NCBI GenBank assembly: GCA_005784505.1
Contig: VCAZ01000027.1
Span: forward strand, 1,259,265-1,323,264
Length of the DNA: 64,000 bases
From: Bagarius yarrelli
Lineage: Eukaryota > Chordata > Actinopteri > Siluriformes > Sisoridae
Direction: 5' to 3'
Shown: positions 38,011-48,540 of the stretch, in pieces
Numbering within the stretch: position 1 is the first letter of the stretch
Layout of the letters: each line of letters opens with the position of its first letter
Made by a program: the position numbers and the translations under genes
The notes under the pieces: generated by a model
Database searches by the model: none
Told to the model about the DNA's origin: nothing
What the model saw: only the letters and a program-made list of their open reading frames with translations

Positions 38011-39244
38011 TTACCAACCTGTGAATTACGCACATACACAAAAGTTCCAAACACTATAAACAATTCAAACTATTTAAATTTAAAAAGTCCATTTTGGGTT
38101 AATATGCTGTAAAGATCTCTTTATTGATCACCAACAATTAATCGGGGTAACTGACTGTCTTTAAAAGTTTAAGATTTAATTAAATTAATAATTATTGATA
38201 ATAATGTTTTATAAGATTCTCATGTGTGAAAAAACACAGATCAACAGTTCGCAAAAAACTTAATCCAGCCTTTTTGACACCAACAGTCATGCCACGATTA
38301 AAGCCAGGTTTTTTTCTCATTATGACATTTTCATGTAAACATTTGCTAAAGCTCTTGCCCGGAATCTGCTTGACATTTGCATTCTATTACTGCCACAGTA
38401 ATAGGCAACCAAATCCACTCTACTGGATGTTGAGTGTCTATAATAATTCACAATTTAGTATAAAAAGTCTACTTCCAAGAAACTCTTAAACTGATCATTA
38501 ACAGCGGCTTTAACAACACATTCCTACAATCATTTCGTAAGCACTGTTTGCCTTCTAACCACCAAACACAATCAAGTCTTTCATGCAGCAGCTGTGATTT
38601 AGCATATTAGCAAAACCAACTGTTTTCTGTCTGAGTATCTTTGCACTGTGACACCGAGGGACCAATTGGAATGAAATGTGTTTACAAATTAAAGAGAATG
38701 CATACACTGCCTAAAATAAGAGAGTATGAGGGGAATAGCAGAGAAGAAAAGACAAAACAGAGCTATAAAAAAAGCTTAGCACACACTTAGCATGGTCTTA
38801 TTACACGGCGTACCACAGCTGCTGGTGAAATAATAAAATATATGATATGAACCGCTGTTGGATGATTGTGGGTCTGGGGTAGGCCTGCGCTGATGAAACA
38901 CACTGACACACACACAAGCTGTAGTTAGTCTGCTTATGTCTGTATGAACAGTTAATTAAATTTCAACTTTCCCCTAAAGTATTTCATACAGAACTGATAT
39001 AACCTATCATGTTTAGTGTTTACATAATGCATAATAAATAGATAATAAATAAAAATATTTAATGTAGCTAATAAACAGCCTAATGAAGCTGAATTTTGGG
39101 TTAGGGTTTCTACCCTGGACCGTTCTTTCTCTCTATGAAGAAATTAAAACTAACACATCAATGAAATACATCATTTAAACTGGTGTAGAGTAATTGCAGG
39201 TTTGGTAGGCCTGTCGATGAACCCGAAAGATACCGCCATTTCAT
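38011..39244. other. Intergenic, no gene seen
   Basis: AT-rich; an 87-codon ORF at 38226-38489 has no recognisable content. Confidence 0.45.
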
Positions 39245-39417
39245 TCCATTTCTGGCATTCGGCAGATGCCCTTATACAAAAACAACCTATATTCATCTCA
39301 TTTTTTCAAGCATCAAGGGCTTAGGGGGCCCGGCAATGACAGCTTGGTGGGGCTGGGATTTAAACCCATAATCTTTGGCAGGAAAAAACCTTAAGCACTG
39401 ATCTATCACTTTCCCCT
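39245..39417 (-). repeat. tRNA-derived SINE copy 4 (diverged)
   Basis: Reads in reverse 'TCTGGCATTCGGCAGATGCC', 'CAAGGGCTTAGGGGGCCC', 'CAGCTTGGTGGGGCTGGGAT', 'CTATCACTTTCCCC'. More diverged than copies 3 and 7. Confidence 0.75.
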
Positions 39418-39639
39418 GCTGTTCTGGGTGTGAAACTGTGGAAATCAATCCCCTACCCTCAAGCTAAGCAGCAAACATGCTACTCTAAGCCACCAGGCGT
39501 CCAATACTAATTCATTTATTATGTTAGGATTCATTTTCTGTATTAATCATTTATTTATCTTTAGTAAACACTTTATCCTGGCTTATCAGGCAGGAATTTT
39601 CTCTGGAATTTCACAAAAAGTAACCCTACATTAAAATCA

Positions 39640-40242
39640 AACATGGCTGACCTGAGGGAGAGTACGAGTAAAAGTAACAATCTAAATAGTTACTCAAGTA
39701 AGAGTAAAAAATTATTTGATTAAAAAAAAATAGTTACTTCTGATCTGATTGAAAACCCCTAAATTTTAAACTACTTGGCTAGTTTTCACATCTTGTCTCC
39801 TCCAAAGTGTCTCTGTTCTGATTATATAAAACAGGTTAAAGTGTTGATTTTTGTGTGGATGTTCTACACCTCAGTCAGGTGTCAGGGTTGTTGACTAAAT
39901 GCAGGATGTCCCATTTTTGCTGTTCGGTTGATGTAGTTTTGTGTTTAATGGATGTAATAATGTGCAGGTGTTTATGTGTGTCTGTTTGTAGGTTCAGAAG
40001 ATATTTATCACTGTTTGCACGAGAACACATGAGGAAAACTATTCGGACAGTGTGTGAAATGTGGTTTTAGAGACCAAATGATTATTAATGGGATTGAAAT
40101 AGGCGTCATTTTGACACTCACCGCTGCGTGTTTTTTCAGGTTGGAGCTGGAATTCTTGTATGTCAGTTGGTTATGCTGCACTCACTATTCATTGCATTAA
40201 GAAACTATTTTTACATAACTTCTTAAAGTAAAAACATAGACA

Positions 40243-40273
<31 letters not shown>

Positions 40274-40594
40274 CCTCCCTCCTCTCTCCCTCCCTCTCTC
40301 TCTCTCTCTTCTGCTTCATCGTCCAGCTAAAGACGACGTAGCCTCTCGCGCAGCAGCCTCTCCAAAGTCTCGCGAGATTTGCAAACAATTTATATAAACT
40401 TTTATTTTTTTTATGTATTATTATTAGACATTAATGGAGGAACGACGTAAAAGTAATATTTTTGCACTATAAATGTCATTAAGTAACAGTAAAAGTACCC
40501 ATCCTTAAATATATTCTAAAAGTAAAAGTTACCCCAATAAAATACTTCAAGTAAATGTAATGAAGTAAATGTAATTCGTTACTACCCACATCTG
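39640..40594. mobile_element. Non-autonomous hAT-like element, long copy
   Basis: Termini are rich in the 'AAGTAAAAGTAC' text of a common fish element; the right end is 'TTCGTTACTACCCACATCTG'. It shares 'GTAACAATCTAAATAGTTAC' near the left end and 'GCGAGA(T/C)TTGCAAACAA' inside with the 389-bp element at 43,859. The left terminus looks truncated and no target duplication was found. A (CT)n tract (40,243-40,312) lies inside. Confidence 0.6.
40243..40312. repeat. (CT)n polypyrimidine tract
   Basis: CT/CCT-rich run of about 70 bases inside the long hAT-like element. It explains the Glu/Arg-rich minus-strand ORF here. Confidence 0.9.
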
Positions 40595-41795
40595 CAGACT
40601 GCCCAGATTCCATTTCAAGATAAATTCAGCAAAAGGGCAATTTAGGGACAGTTCTTTTTGACATTAATAAAGTATGTTATATATTTTGTCACTGCTACAC
40701 TGTAATAAACTTTCTTTTTAAAATCTTTCATCATTTCCTACAGTAAAAACACGGAAGCTGAACTTTTGTGCCATGTTTTATTCATTTCTTTCTATTCATA
40801 TTTTTTTATTTGGTTAATTTGACACTATAAAGGATATTATGTCAATTGTACATGTTTACTAGTACTTTATTCAAATCTTACTTGTCTTGGGTTACATGTG
40901 CTAACCCTTCATCATGACCCCCATCAACTTTAGCTTCAGTTCTGCTTTTTTCTAAAGTGACCTGCAACCCTCAACTATGGGTTTTGATTTATTTTATCAC
41001 AACTTTGAGAAGAGAAAAAAAAGTGATTACGAAATGTTTATTACAACATCTATGCTGTATTTAAATGCACTGATACAATTACCTGTGTTAAATTAATGTA
41101 ATCCACATGACAGCATTGGATAACAGGAACATGTTTAACGTGGAACTGACACTAAAAATTTTTAAGAGATCTGTAAAGCTCTGCATGACAAAACCATCAG
41201 AGGTCACTGTAGTGCAATAGACAGTGAACTAAGTGTTAGATTATATCCATCTGTTTCCACAAACATCACTGAACGTCTGACATGCAGTAGGACAGGCCAA
41301 AGCCTTTAAAGGGTATTTGGAGCCCCCTCTGTGTCACTAATATAAATAATCCTTTTCAATCGGTGATTATTCTTACACTATAAATCTAATACACTCATTA
41401 TTCATTTTGTAGCCTGTTGTAGCTCTGTTGTTTACATCACACTAAGGTTTTTACTTTTCTACGATTTGTAATTGTAACAGTAGCAAACCCACAAGAATGC
41501 TCAGGTGTTAACTTACACTTTAATATACAAAGTGACCCACTTAGTGTTGTGTACTGAAAAGAAGCTGAATACACCAGAAGACAGTACAGCTAATTTTAAT
41601 TAACATTGCTTTTCTTAACTCGATTTTGTCTTTCTGTTTTGGTTTTCTCAATCAACTTCAATAATGTTAATTAGTCACACTCTGGCAGTGCATGTATCCT
41701 GCATACTGGTAACACAATTCACTGTTATGTTTAATTACCACGGTCCAGTAACATTTTATATTAAAAAAAAATACGACAAAACAATCTGTAATTTC
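40595..41795. other. AT-rich intergenic, no gene seen
   Basis: No recognised repeat, ORF or motif cluster. Confidence 0.45.
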
Positions 41796-41799
41796 ATGT

Positions 41800-41875
41800 A
41801 CTTTTGGGGGTCCCCTGGTGGCCACAGGAGCCCTAAGCAACAGCTTAGTTCGCTTATGCCTTGGGCCTGTTCTGC
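41800..41875 (-). repeat. Terminal inverted repeat of another hAT-type element
   Basis: In reverse, 'CAGAACAGGCCCAAGGCATA' then 'AGCGAACTAAGCTGTTGC' resembles the common 'CAGGGCCGGCCC..GGCATAAGCGAACTAAGC' transposon end. Only one end is visible and the body is not identified. Confidence 0.4.
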
Positions 41876-42141
41876 TTAGCCCTATAAACAAAATGTATTT
41901 GATAGCTTTAAAAAAAATAATAATATACTGGTTTCAAGGTATATGACTGTATTTTTTTTATTTATGCATGACTTTGTATTAACTAGGAATGTACAAAACT
42001 TTCGACCGTGAAAAACATTAAAAATGGATATAATGGTTTTTGGCTGAAAGAAAGAAAAAGGAAGAAAATACAAGCCAGAACTATGCCAGAATTACTACAC
42101 TCTTACACTAGCCGTTATCACATCACCAAGAATGGACAATC

Positions 42142-42255
42142 ATGTCAGAGGTATGGGAGTACTTTAAAATTTCTGATGGCAACAAATTTGCAATATGCAG
42201 TGTCTGTTTTGTGAAAATTTGCAATTTCTTCAAAAAAAGCAGAATCAGACTATAG
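42142..42255 (+). pseudogene. BED zinc-finger fragment of a hAT transposase
   Basis: The frame reads MSEVWEYFKISDGNKFAICS then VCFVKI: the first half of a BED finger (S-x-V-W-x-x-F ... C-x-x-C) as in hAT transposases. The distal TSNL..HL..H half is missing and a stop follows 37 codons in. Downstream 'NPHFKEH' (about 42345-42365) resembles the hAT 'LDPRFK' motif just before the SINE at 42,370, and the frame at 42,564-42,821 may be the interrupted remainder. Confidence 0.6.
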
Positions 42256-42369
42256 TGTAAAACAGCTAAAATACTACTCTTTTACTCCCCCTTTTATAGA
42301 CATTGATTGATCTCTTGATTTTGTACTTGATTACTGCAACAGTAATTAATCCTCACTTCAAGGAACATT

Positions 42370-42552
42370 AATTACAGCATTTGGTAGACGCCCTTTTCCA
42401 GGGCGACCTACATTTATCTCATTTATACAACTGAGGAAGGGGTTAAGGGCCTTGCTCAAGGGCCCAGCAGTGGTAGCTTGGTGGAGCTGTGAATGGAACC
42501 TACAATCTTCGTCTCGGTAGTCCAACACTTTAACATGATCTACCACTTCCCC
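42370..42552 (-). repeat. tRNA-derived SINE copy 5
   Basis: In reverse: 'GCATTTGGTAGACGCCC', 'CAGGGCGACCTACATTTATC', 'GGGTTAAGGGCCTTGCTCAA', 'CAGCAGTGGTAGCTTGGTGG', ending 'CTACCACTTCCCC'. It appears to split a decayed hAT transposase sequence. Confidence 0.85.
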
Positions 42553-42563
42553 ATTACTTTAAT

Positions 42564-42821
42564 GTGGAGAAAAAGCATCATGCTTGGGGAATTAAACAGG
42601 AAGAGCTAGAGGTGATGAGAGCATCTGCTGAAGGATACTTGATGCGCAGCATGCAACAAAGTGTAGCTTTTCACGGCGTCCTGTGTGACAGAAAGTTACG
42701 TTTAAAGTGCTGCTCTTTATGCTTCAGAGCACCGTTTTGTATGCCACTTTTAAATTGCCGTAAAAAGTGTCTTTTTGGTAAATTTGACACAGCTTTTTTT
42801 GACAAGTTCCGCTTGCCATAA
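42564..42821 (+). pseudogene. Possible continuation of the hAT transposase relic
   Basis: Open for 85 codons (begins MEKKHHAWGIKQEELEVMRA), directly after the SINE and in the orientation of the BED fragment. No motif is certain; the assignment rests on position and on the preceding PHFKE-like text. Confidence 0.3.
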
Positions 42822-43369
42822 TTATGCTATTGGCTTTATAACTTACTTTTACTGACTTTCACTTTTGTTTCAGTTTTGAAACTTTCGGAGCTGGACGCAG
42901 ATCTTGAGCTGCCTCTGCCCTCAAACTGATGATGGCAGTAAGTATTAGCCAATCAGAGGAAGAATATGACAAGTCGCAAAATTCACATAGTCACACTTAC
43001 TCCTGTGGGAAGTAACACACTCTTCTCCTCTTCACACACTATTTAACATTACAAATTGTTTAACTTTTACAATGCAAAAATGAGGGTTAGCAAGCAGAAC
43101 CAGTATCAACCCTGAATACAGTTTCATAGTATATAATTAATAATCATAATATAATATTTTAAAAAATACAATTTTGTGTATTTCTATTACTTTTTTATTT
43201 ATTTACAATTTTTTCCTATGTTTTTCTTTCAGTGTGGTGGAAATTCTGCATGGTATTCTGTACCACCACCAAGGAGGCAGGGTAAACTTGAGTTTGGCTG
43301 ATTCTCTTCTCCAGTTATTTTCCCAGCAAAACTCTTATGCCTCAGATTTAAAGTAAAGTCTCCAGTGGG
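42822..43369. other. Intergenic, no gene seen
   Basis: AT-rich sequence between TE relics; probably further decayed transposon material. Confidence 0.4.
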
Positions 43370-43760
43370 TTTAATTTAAAGCTGACAATTTTTAAAATGG
43401 TCTGCATTGCACCACTTTGATCTTATTAAATCGCAGGCCTGCGCCAAATACTGACCCATCATATTCCTGCTTCATTAATGGACCTTTAGCTGTTTTACAA
43501 CGATTAGGCTGGTCAAGCAGCTACACTCTGCTCAGGAATAAACCTGAATAATGATTTGCTAAAGAGACTTGACAGTGTGTTACAGTGAACAGTAATTGAA
43601 TTGAAGCTCTAACAAGGCTTTGAACAAGTGAAAGAAATATTTTATAAGCTTGATGCAATTTAGTAGCACGGCTAATGACTCATAATGAATATTCCCTTCT
43701 GATTTTTTAGTTGATTGAGAAATGAGTAGCAATACAAATTTAGCCAATTAGCCATCAGAC
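43370..43760. promoter_or_regulatory. Candidate conserved non-coding element
   Basis: Balanced, with GACTCATAATGAATATTCCC near 43677 and AATTTAGCCAATTAGCC near 43736; no ORF. Composition evidence. Confidence 0.35.
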
Positions 43761-43858
43761 GCTTTGGACTTCTTTTTGTTGTTGTTGTTTTTGAGGTTTT
43801 TTTGCTTAGCTATAGGCAGATGCTGTTTGCAGTCATTTTGTTTTAGCTTAATAGTCAC

Positions 43859-44247
43859 CAGAGGTTTGTAGAGTATCCAAAATCTGTACTCAAGTAAAAG
43901 TACAAATACTTATGCCAATATTTACTTAGGTAAGAGTAAAAGTAACAATCTAAATAGTTACTCTGAATCAAATAACACGTGTCTTCCTCTGCCTCAGCCA
44001 TCATCTTCAAGCTAAACGCGTAAATTAAATTTAACCAGAAGATTCGAAGCAGCGAGACTTGCAAACAACTCATATAAACAATTTTTCTAAATCTTATATG
44101 TACTGCATTTGGCAGTAACAAAAGGAAAATCACCAAATGTAGAAAAAAAGTTTTTTTCATTAAAAATGCACTTAAGTAAAAGTCACCCCAAAAATTTACT
44201 CAAGTAAATGGAACAAAGTAAATGTAATTCCTTACTACACACCTCTA
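43859..44247. mobile_element. Complete non-autonomous hAT MITE with 8-bp target duplication
   Basis: Ends CAGAGGTTTGTAG... and ...CTACACACCTCTA are inverted repeats. The element is flanked by the perfect direct repeat ATAGTCAC (43851-43858 and 44248-44255). An 8-bp duplication and CAG-starting termini define the hAT superfamily. It is 389 bp and non-coding, and shares interior text with the long copy at 39.6-40.6 kb. Confidence 0.85.
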
Positions 44248-44259
44248 ATAGTCACTATT

Positions 44260-45776
44260 ATTTCCTAACCATGAATCTTGATGAAGTTAATATAAAAAGA
44301 CCCAAGACATTATTATTAATATGCATAAACCTGCAGCATTGTCTCTTTACTGTGTATTTATTAAAATGATTTATTTTCTGTATAATAGATATATTATACA
44401 TTATAAATTACATTTTGCATAATAAAAACTTTGTAATTGTGCATAAGCATAATTACATTTTAGCAATGCTTTTAAAAACAGTTAACCTTATACACATAAC
44501 TATTTATGGCATTGAAGTACTACCATCATAACATTGTTGCTATAGGAAATGCTGAAAAGACAAAACTGGAGCAAAAGGTATTTTTTTTCTATTCTTTCTT
44601 TTTTTTGTCCAGAATAATTAGACATCAAAAGATCTGAGCTCATTACTGAGCCCATAAGTTTATAAAAAATGTAGAGCATAAAATGTGTCATAAGCCTTGA
44701 AAATTAGAAGAAAAATGATGAATTGGATAAAATTGGAATGAAAAACAATAATCAAATATTAAGAGGGGGCACTCTTTTCTGCCACATCAAGGATACAGTT
44801 AGTAATCACCAAAGTGAAACTCTATCATTTGTTCCATTTAGTGTAAAAGTAATAAAAGGCATGTCAGCGTGCACTATATGATACAAGATCCTGGCCATTC
44901 ATTATGCACTGGACGCAATGTGATAAACCCGGCTAACAGGAACATCTGTAGGCAAATAAGGTCATTATGATAATAAGACTGGGGATAATAAGGCATATTT
45001 TGCGTACTTATTTTGTTTTTACCTTATTTACTGCACTAAACAAAAGACCACCATTAGATTATAGCACTGCTTTGAATTAGATTTTAGTGCAGCAAACCAG
45101 CACCTTCATAAAACATTAATCGAAATGCGATTATACTTTGGCAATTATGTCCTTGAGCTTATAAGTTTATGGACATGCTTTTCTCATTTTTATTGCTTAA
45201 AGGACTTGAGAGAAATTTAGTAACATTTAGACCTGTAATTTAGTCAGTAGAAGCTGATTTGATCATAATGTAATACATTAGCCTTCAGTAAGGTAACCTT
45301 TCATTGTATGTACTAGTCTAACTTCCAGAGGGCACAATAAGCTTTTTTTAATGGTCTTTAATTGTACTGCATTGTTTTTTAATTGTGACCTTGTTTTTAA
45401 TGACTATATCTTCATGTTCATTTCCAAATTACTATAGCAACATATCTTCTACTAGTACTGAACCTAATTGGTTGGGTAATATACAAGTATTGTCAAGTAA
45501 TCCATGGTAATAGGCCAAAAAGCTGTCATGAGTCCTACATGTCTATCTATAGGTTTTTCTATTCTATTATTGGTTAATACAGCAAATATTCCTATCAGTG
45601 TCACATTACGAACATATTGGCAGTCATTCAACAAGGGAAATAAAACTTTAACCCTCTCACCCACCAGCCAATGTGAAATGTTTTGACAGGACAGATGATG
45701 CTGTCCCTGATGTTGTCCCTGTCCCACATGAGTGGAAAAATATCTGACAGCAAGTTGGGAGAGTTTGGCAGCCCTT

Positions 45777-45780
<4 letters not shown>
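44260..45780. other. AT-rich intergenic, no gene seen
   Basis: 44,760-45,000 is somewhat more balanced and may contain a weak element. Small overlapping ORFs at 45.46-45.73 kb are spurious. Confidence 0.45.
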
Positions 45781-45830
<50 letters not shown>

Positions 45831-45908
45831 TTTATATAAATTTTGAGCTAAAAATTACATTAATAAGTATATCTATATTTCTTTCTCTCTCTCTCTCTCT
45901 CTCTCTCG

Positions 45909-45990
<82 letters not shown>
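45781..45990. repeat. Compound (AT)n-(CT)n-(AT)n tract
   Basis: (AT)n 45781-45829, (CT)n 45884-45907, (AT)n 45914-45990. Accounts for the tyrosine/isoleucine-rich ORF at 45683-46060. Confidence 0.95.
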
Positions 45991-45996
<6 letters not shown>

Positions 45997-46286
45997 TAGT
46001 ATATTATTATATTACATTTTTATTTCAAAATGTTTCAATAACAAGATAAAATTTAAATAAGAATCTAAAATTTGTTTCACTGTGTATAAAATAATGTGTT
46101 GATAATAATATTCGATAACTTTTATTATTGCTAAATCTAATCAAACACCAAAAAAATGTCAGGATTCAAATAAGATAACCAGTGTTTTCCTTTACCATCA
46201 TCAATAGACAAGTTAGGGAAATATTATGTGGAATGAAGTGTTCATCTCTCTAGTATTGTTCCAGAGACGTGTGAAATACACACCGA

Positions 46287-46350
46287 GGCTTCTCCGGTTG
46301 CTGATTATAGTCTTAGGTGAAAGACTACAGACTCAGCAACCAGAGAACCC
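46287..46350. ncRNA. Pre-microRNA-like hairpin candidate
   Basis: The arm at 46287-46314 (GGCTTCTCCGGTTGCTGA..TAGTCTT) pairs with 46321-46350 (AAGACTA..TCAGCAACCAGAGAACCC): about 23 paired bases, two single mismatches, one small internal bulge and a 6-base loop AGGTGA. Size and shape suit a pre-miRNA, but the arms match no microRNA I know, and a fold-back transposon is equally possible. Strand undetermined. Confidence 0.3.
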
Positions 46351-46841
46351 TTCTTTTTTTGTTTAATTTGGTATGTTTTTTTAGTTTTGGAATCTAAATC
46401 AAGCTGAAATAATAGCACTATGCAAATGTAAAGGAGTCTCAGTAATTACTTTTTTCATTTGTTAAGCAGAGAAGCTGAATGGCTAAAAGGAGGTTTATGG
46501 AGTGTTCAAATAAATACTTGTGAAAGTAAATAATAATACATGTGACGTCACTCAGCACACTATCAATGTGCGAAACTGGAGGCAAATACCAGATTATACC
46601 TGTAATGTTAAATGTACAAATGTTAAATGTGAAATAAAGAAAACACTATACACAATGTTTTGTTGTTGACAAAATCTCTGCAGTTTAATTCTGATGTTTC
46701 CCAATAACACATTGGAGGACATTTTAATCAAAATTTTTATGTGTTATAGTGTGCTTTAGCAGCGTAACCAGGAATTTAGACATTTAGCATAAAAGCTGCA
46801 TGTAGTTATAACATTTTTGCATGACAGCTGATATAATCATA

Positions 46842-46842
<1 letters not shown>

Positions 46843-46897
<55 letters not shown>

Positions 46898-46942
46898 TAT
46901 ATATATATATATATATATATGTAAATCAAAAGCAAGAGGCAA

Positions 46943-47032
<90 letters not shown>
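46843..47032. repeat. Two long (AT)n tracts split by a short unique spacer
   Basis: (AT)n 46843-46920 and 46945-47032, separated by 'GTAAATCAAAAGCAAGAGGC' and 'AAGA'. Such tracts form cruciforms and their lengths are unreliable in assemblies. Confidence 0.95.
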
Positions 47033-47036
<4 letters not shown>

Positions 47037-47139
47037 TATATATAAATTATTATTTTACTATTGTTTCAGTTAATTTTTATACCATATTGTGGAGAATTGC
47101 ATTGGCACATTTCCAAGCAACAGGTCAGGTAATGATGAA

Positions 47140-47475
47140 ACAAAATTATGTTTCTTTACTGCTGCTGCTTTGCTTTTTTCTCTGACCTATTACCAGCGAT
47201 GTGGAGAGAGAGACAGGTGACATGGTGCACAAGGGCGCTGGGATGGCAAGAGGGAAAAAAACTGAATTAATTTGACAGTGAATAAGTGACAGCCGTTTCT
47301 GCCTCTTTGTGCGGAGCTGCTTCGCTCTCTTTCTCTCCTTCTCTAATTGCACCATGAACAGCTTTACACACGCTGGGGAATTGAGCTGAAGCGCTGGCAG
47401 AGATGAACGGTGATTTGGTACTGCTTTATTTGCATGATAATTAGTTAACGATGGTATATATTAATTTACGTATTC
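47140..47475. promoter_or_regulatory. Candidate enhancer with consensus POU octamer
   Basis: Balanced block ending in TTATTTGCATGATAATTAG: a perfect octamer ATTTGCAT at 47428-47435 immediately followed by a homeodomain TAATTAG at 47438-47444 and GTTAAC. The 69-codon minus-strand ORF here has no domain. Binding is inferred. Confidence 0.45.
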
Positions 47476-47879
47476 TCTAGCGTTTGGAGAAGCCTTCTTA
47501 AAAAAAAAAAAAAATAAGAGAACCAGAGAGGGTTTAATGATTAAAGGCTCCAATGAACTGCGCCTTGACGTGTTTATTAAATTAATAAGGAAGCTGACAG
47601 ATAAGAGTTTGGGACTGGTCAAGATTCTCACTTTCATGAAATACAGACAGGATTTAATTTCCATGTAACATACAGTGTGATTAGGTTTATTCCCTGGAGA
47701 TGTTTTAATACACCTACAATGTACGAATGAAGCCCAATTGATAACGGTCTACAAATATTTTTATGTATATTTGTTTTGTATATACACTTTACAGTTATTT
47801 GTAGTATTCTCAAAATTACCTTGGAAAACAGACAAACCAAGAGTTGGATTTTTCTCTTCACTCTTTAGAGACAGGATGT

Positions 47880-48540
47880 CTGTCAAGCTCATAGAGGTCT
47901 CCCAGCCTCTTTAAGGGCAATGACTGAAGCTCCCAAGACTCTACCCTGATCCACCACAGAAGCCCTTAACCACGGCATATATTTGGGCCATTAAAATTAA
48001 AGTAGCTCCTTACTGTTTAAAAGACATGTCCATGCTGTACTCCAACATGCTGGGGGAACAAAGGGAACAATCTATTTTCCTGATAGAAGCCAACAGTTGG
48101 TAAGAGGTTTGAGATGAGTGTGAGGATACAATTTGCCTTGAGAGTGCCTGAGGATCAAGCCAGGCCTGAATCACTCTGGAATGAGGCTGTCAGCTGGCAT
48201 TCAGCAGTAATTGCTTCCCATGGCAGGACCCCACCAGCTCGAGAAGAATGTGCGCGTCAGGCTAGTCAACCTGGGAATCAATTTTCACAACAGCCCAATC
48301 ATAATTGTTTTCTAAGGATGCGGAATTTGTTGCCAATGTGAGCGCCAGCCAAGGTCTGATTGACACTCATTGACTTGAGAGAGCAGGTTAGCAGGATTAG
48401 GGCTGATCTGGCCCACAGCTCAGAGGCTCTGCACAGTCTTTGTCACTCAGGCTGGAAAAAGTGCAGAGAAAGAAAGTTTAGAGACCTAAACGTGAACCAG
48501 CAAAACTGTCAGTTTAGCCCAAACGAAAAAGTTTTTAATG
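47880..48540. promoter_or_regulatory. Candidate conserved non-coding block with PBX/MEIS-like site
   Basis: Balanced, repeat-poor. TGATTGAC at 48357-48364 is a PBX-MEIS/HOX-type composite, followed by a second ATTGAC at 48369-48374. AGCAGTAATTGCTTCCC near 48203 and CAATCATAATTG near 48296 are homeodomain-like. Overlapping ORFs (75 and 61 codons) have no recognised domain. Confidence 0.45.

Noticed and set aside
45683..46060. 125-codon ORF with long YIYIYI runs
   Set aside because: Produced entirely by (AT)n and (CT)n microsatellites. The same applies to 18268-18537, 53038-53253 and 53059-53319.
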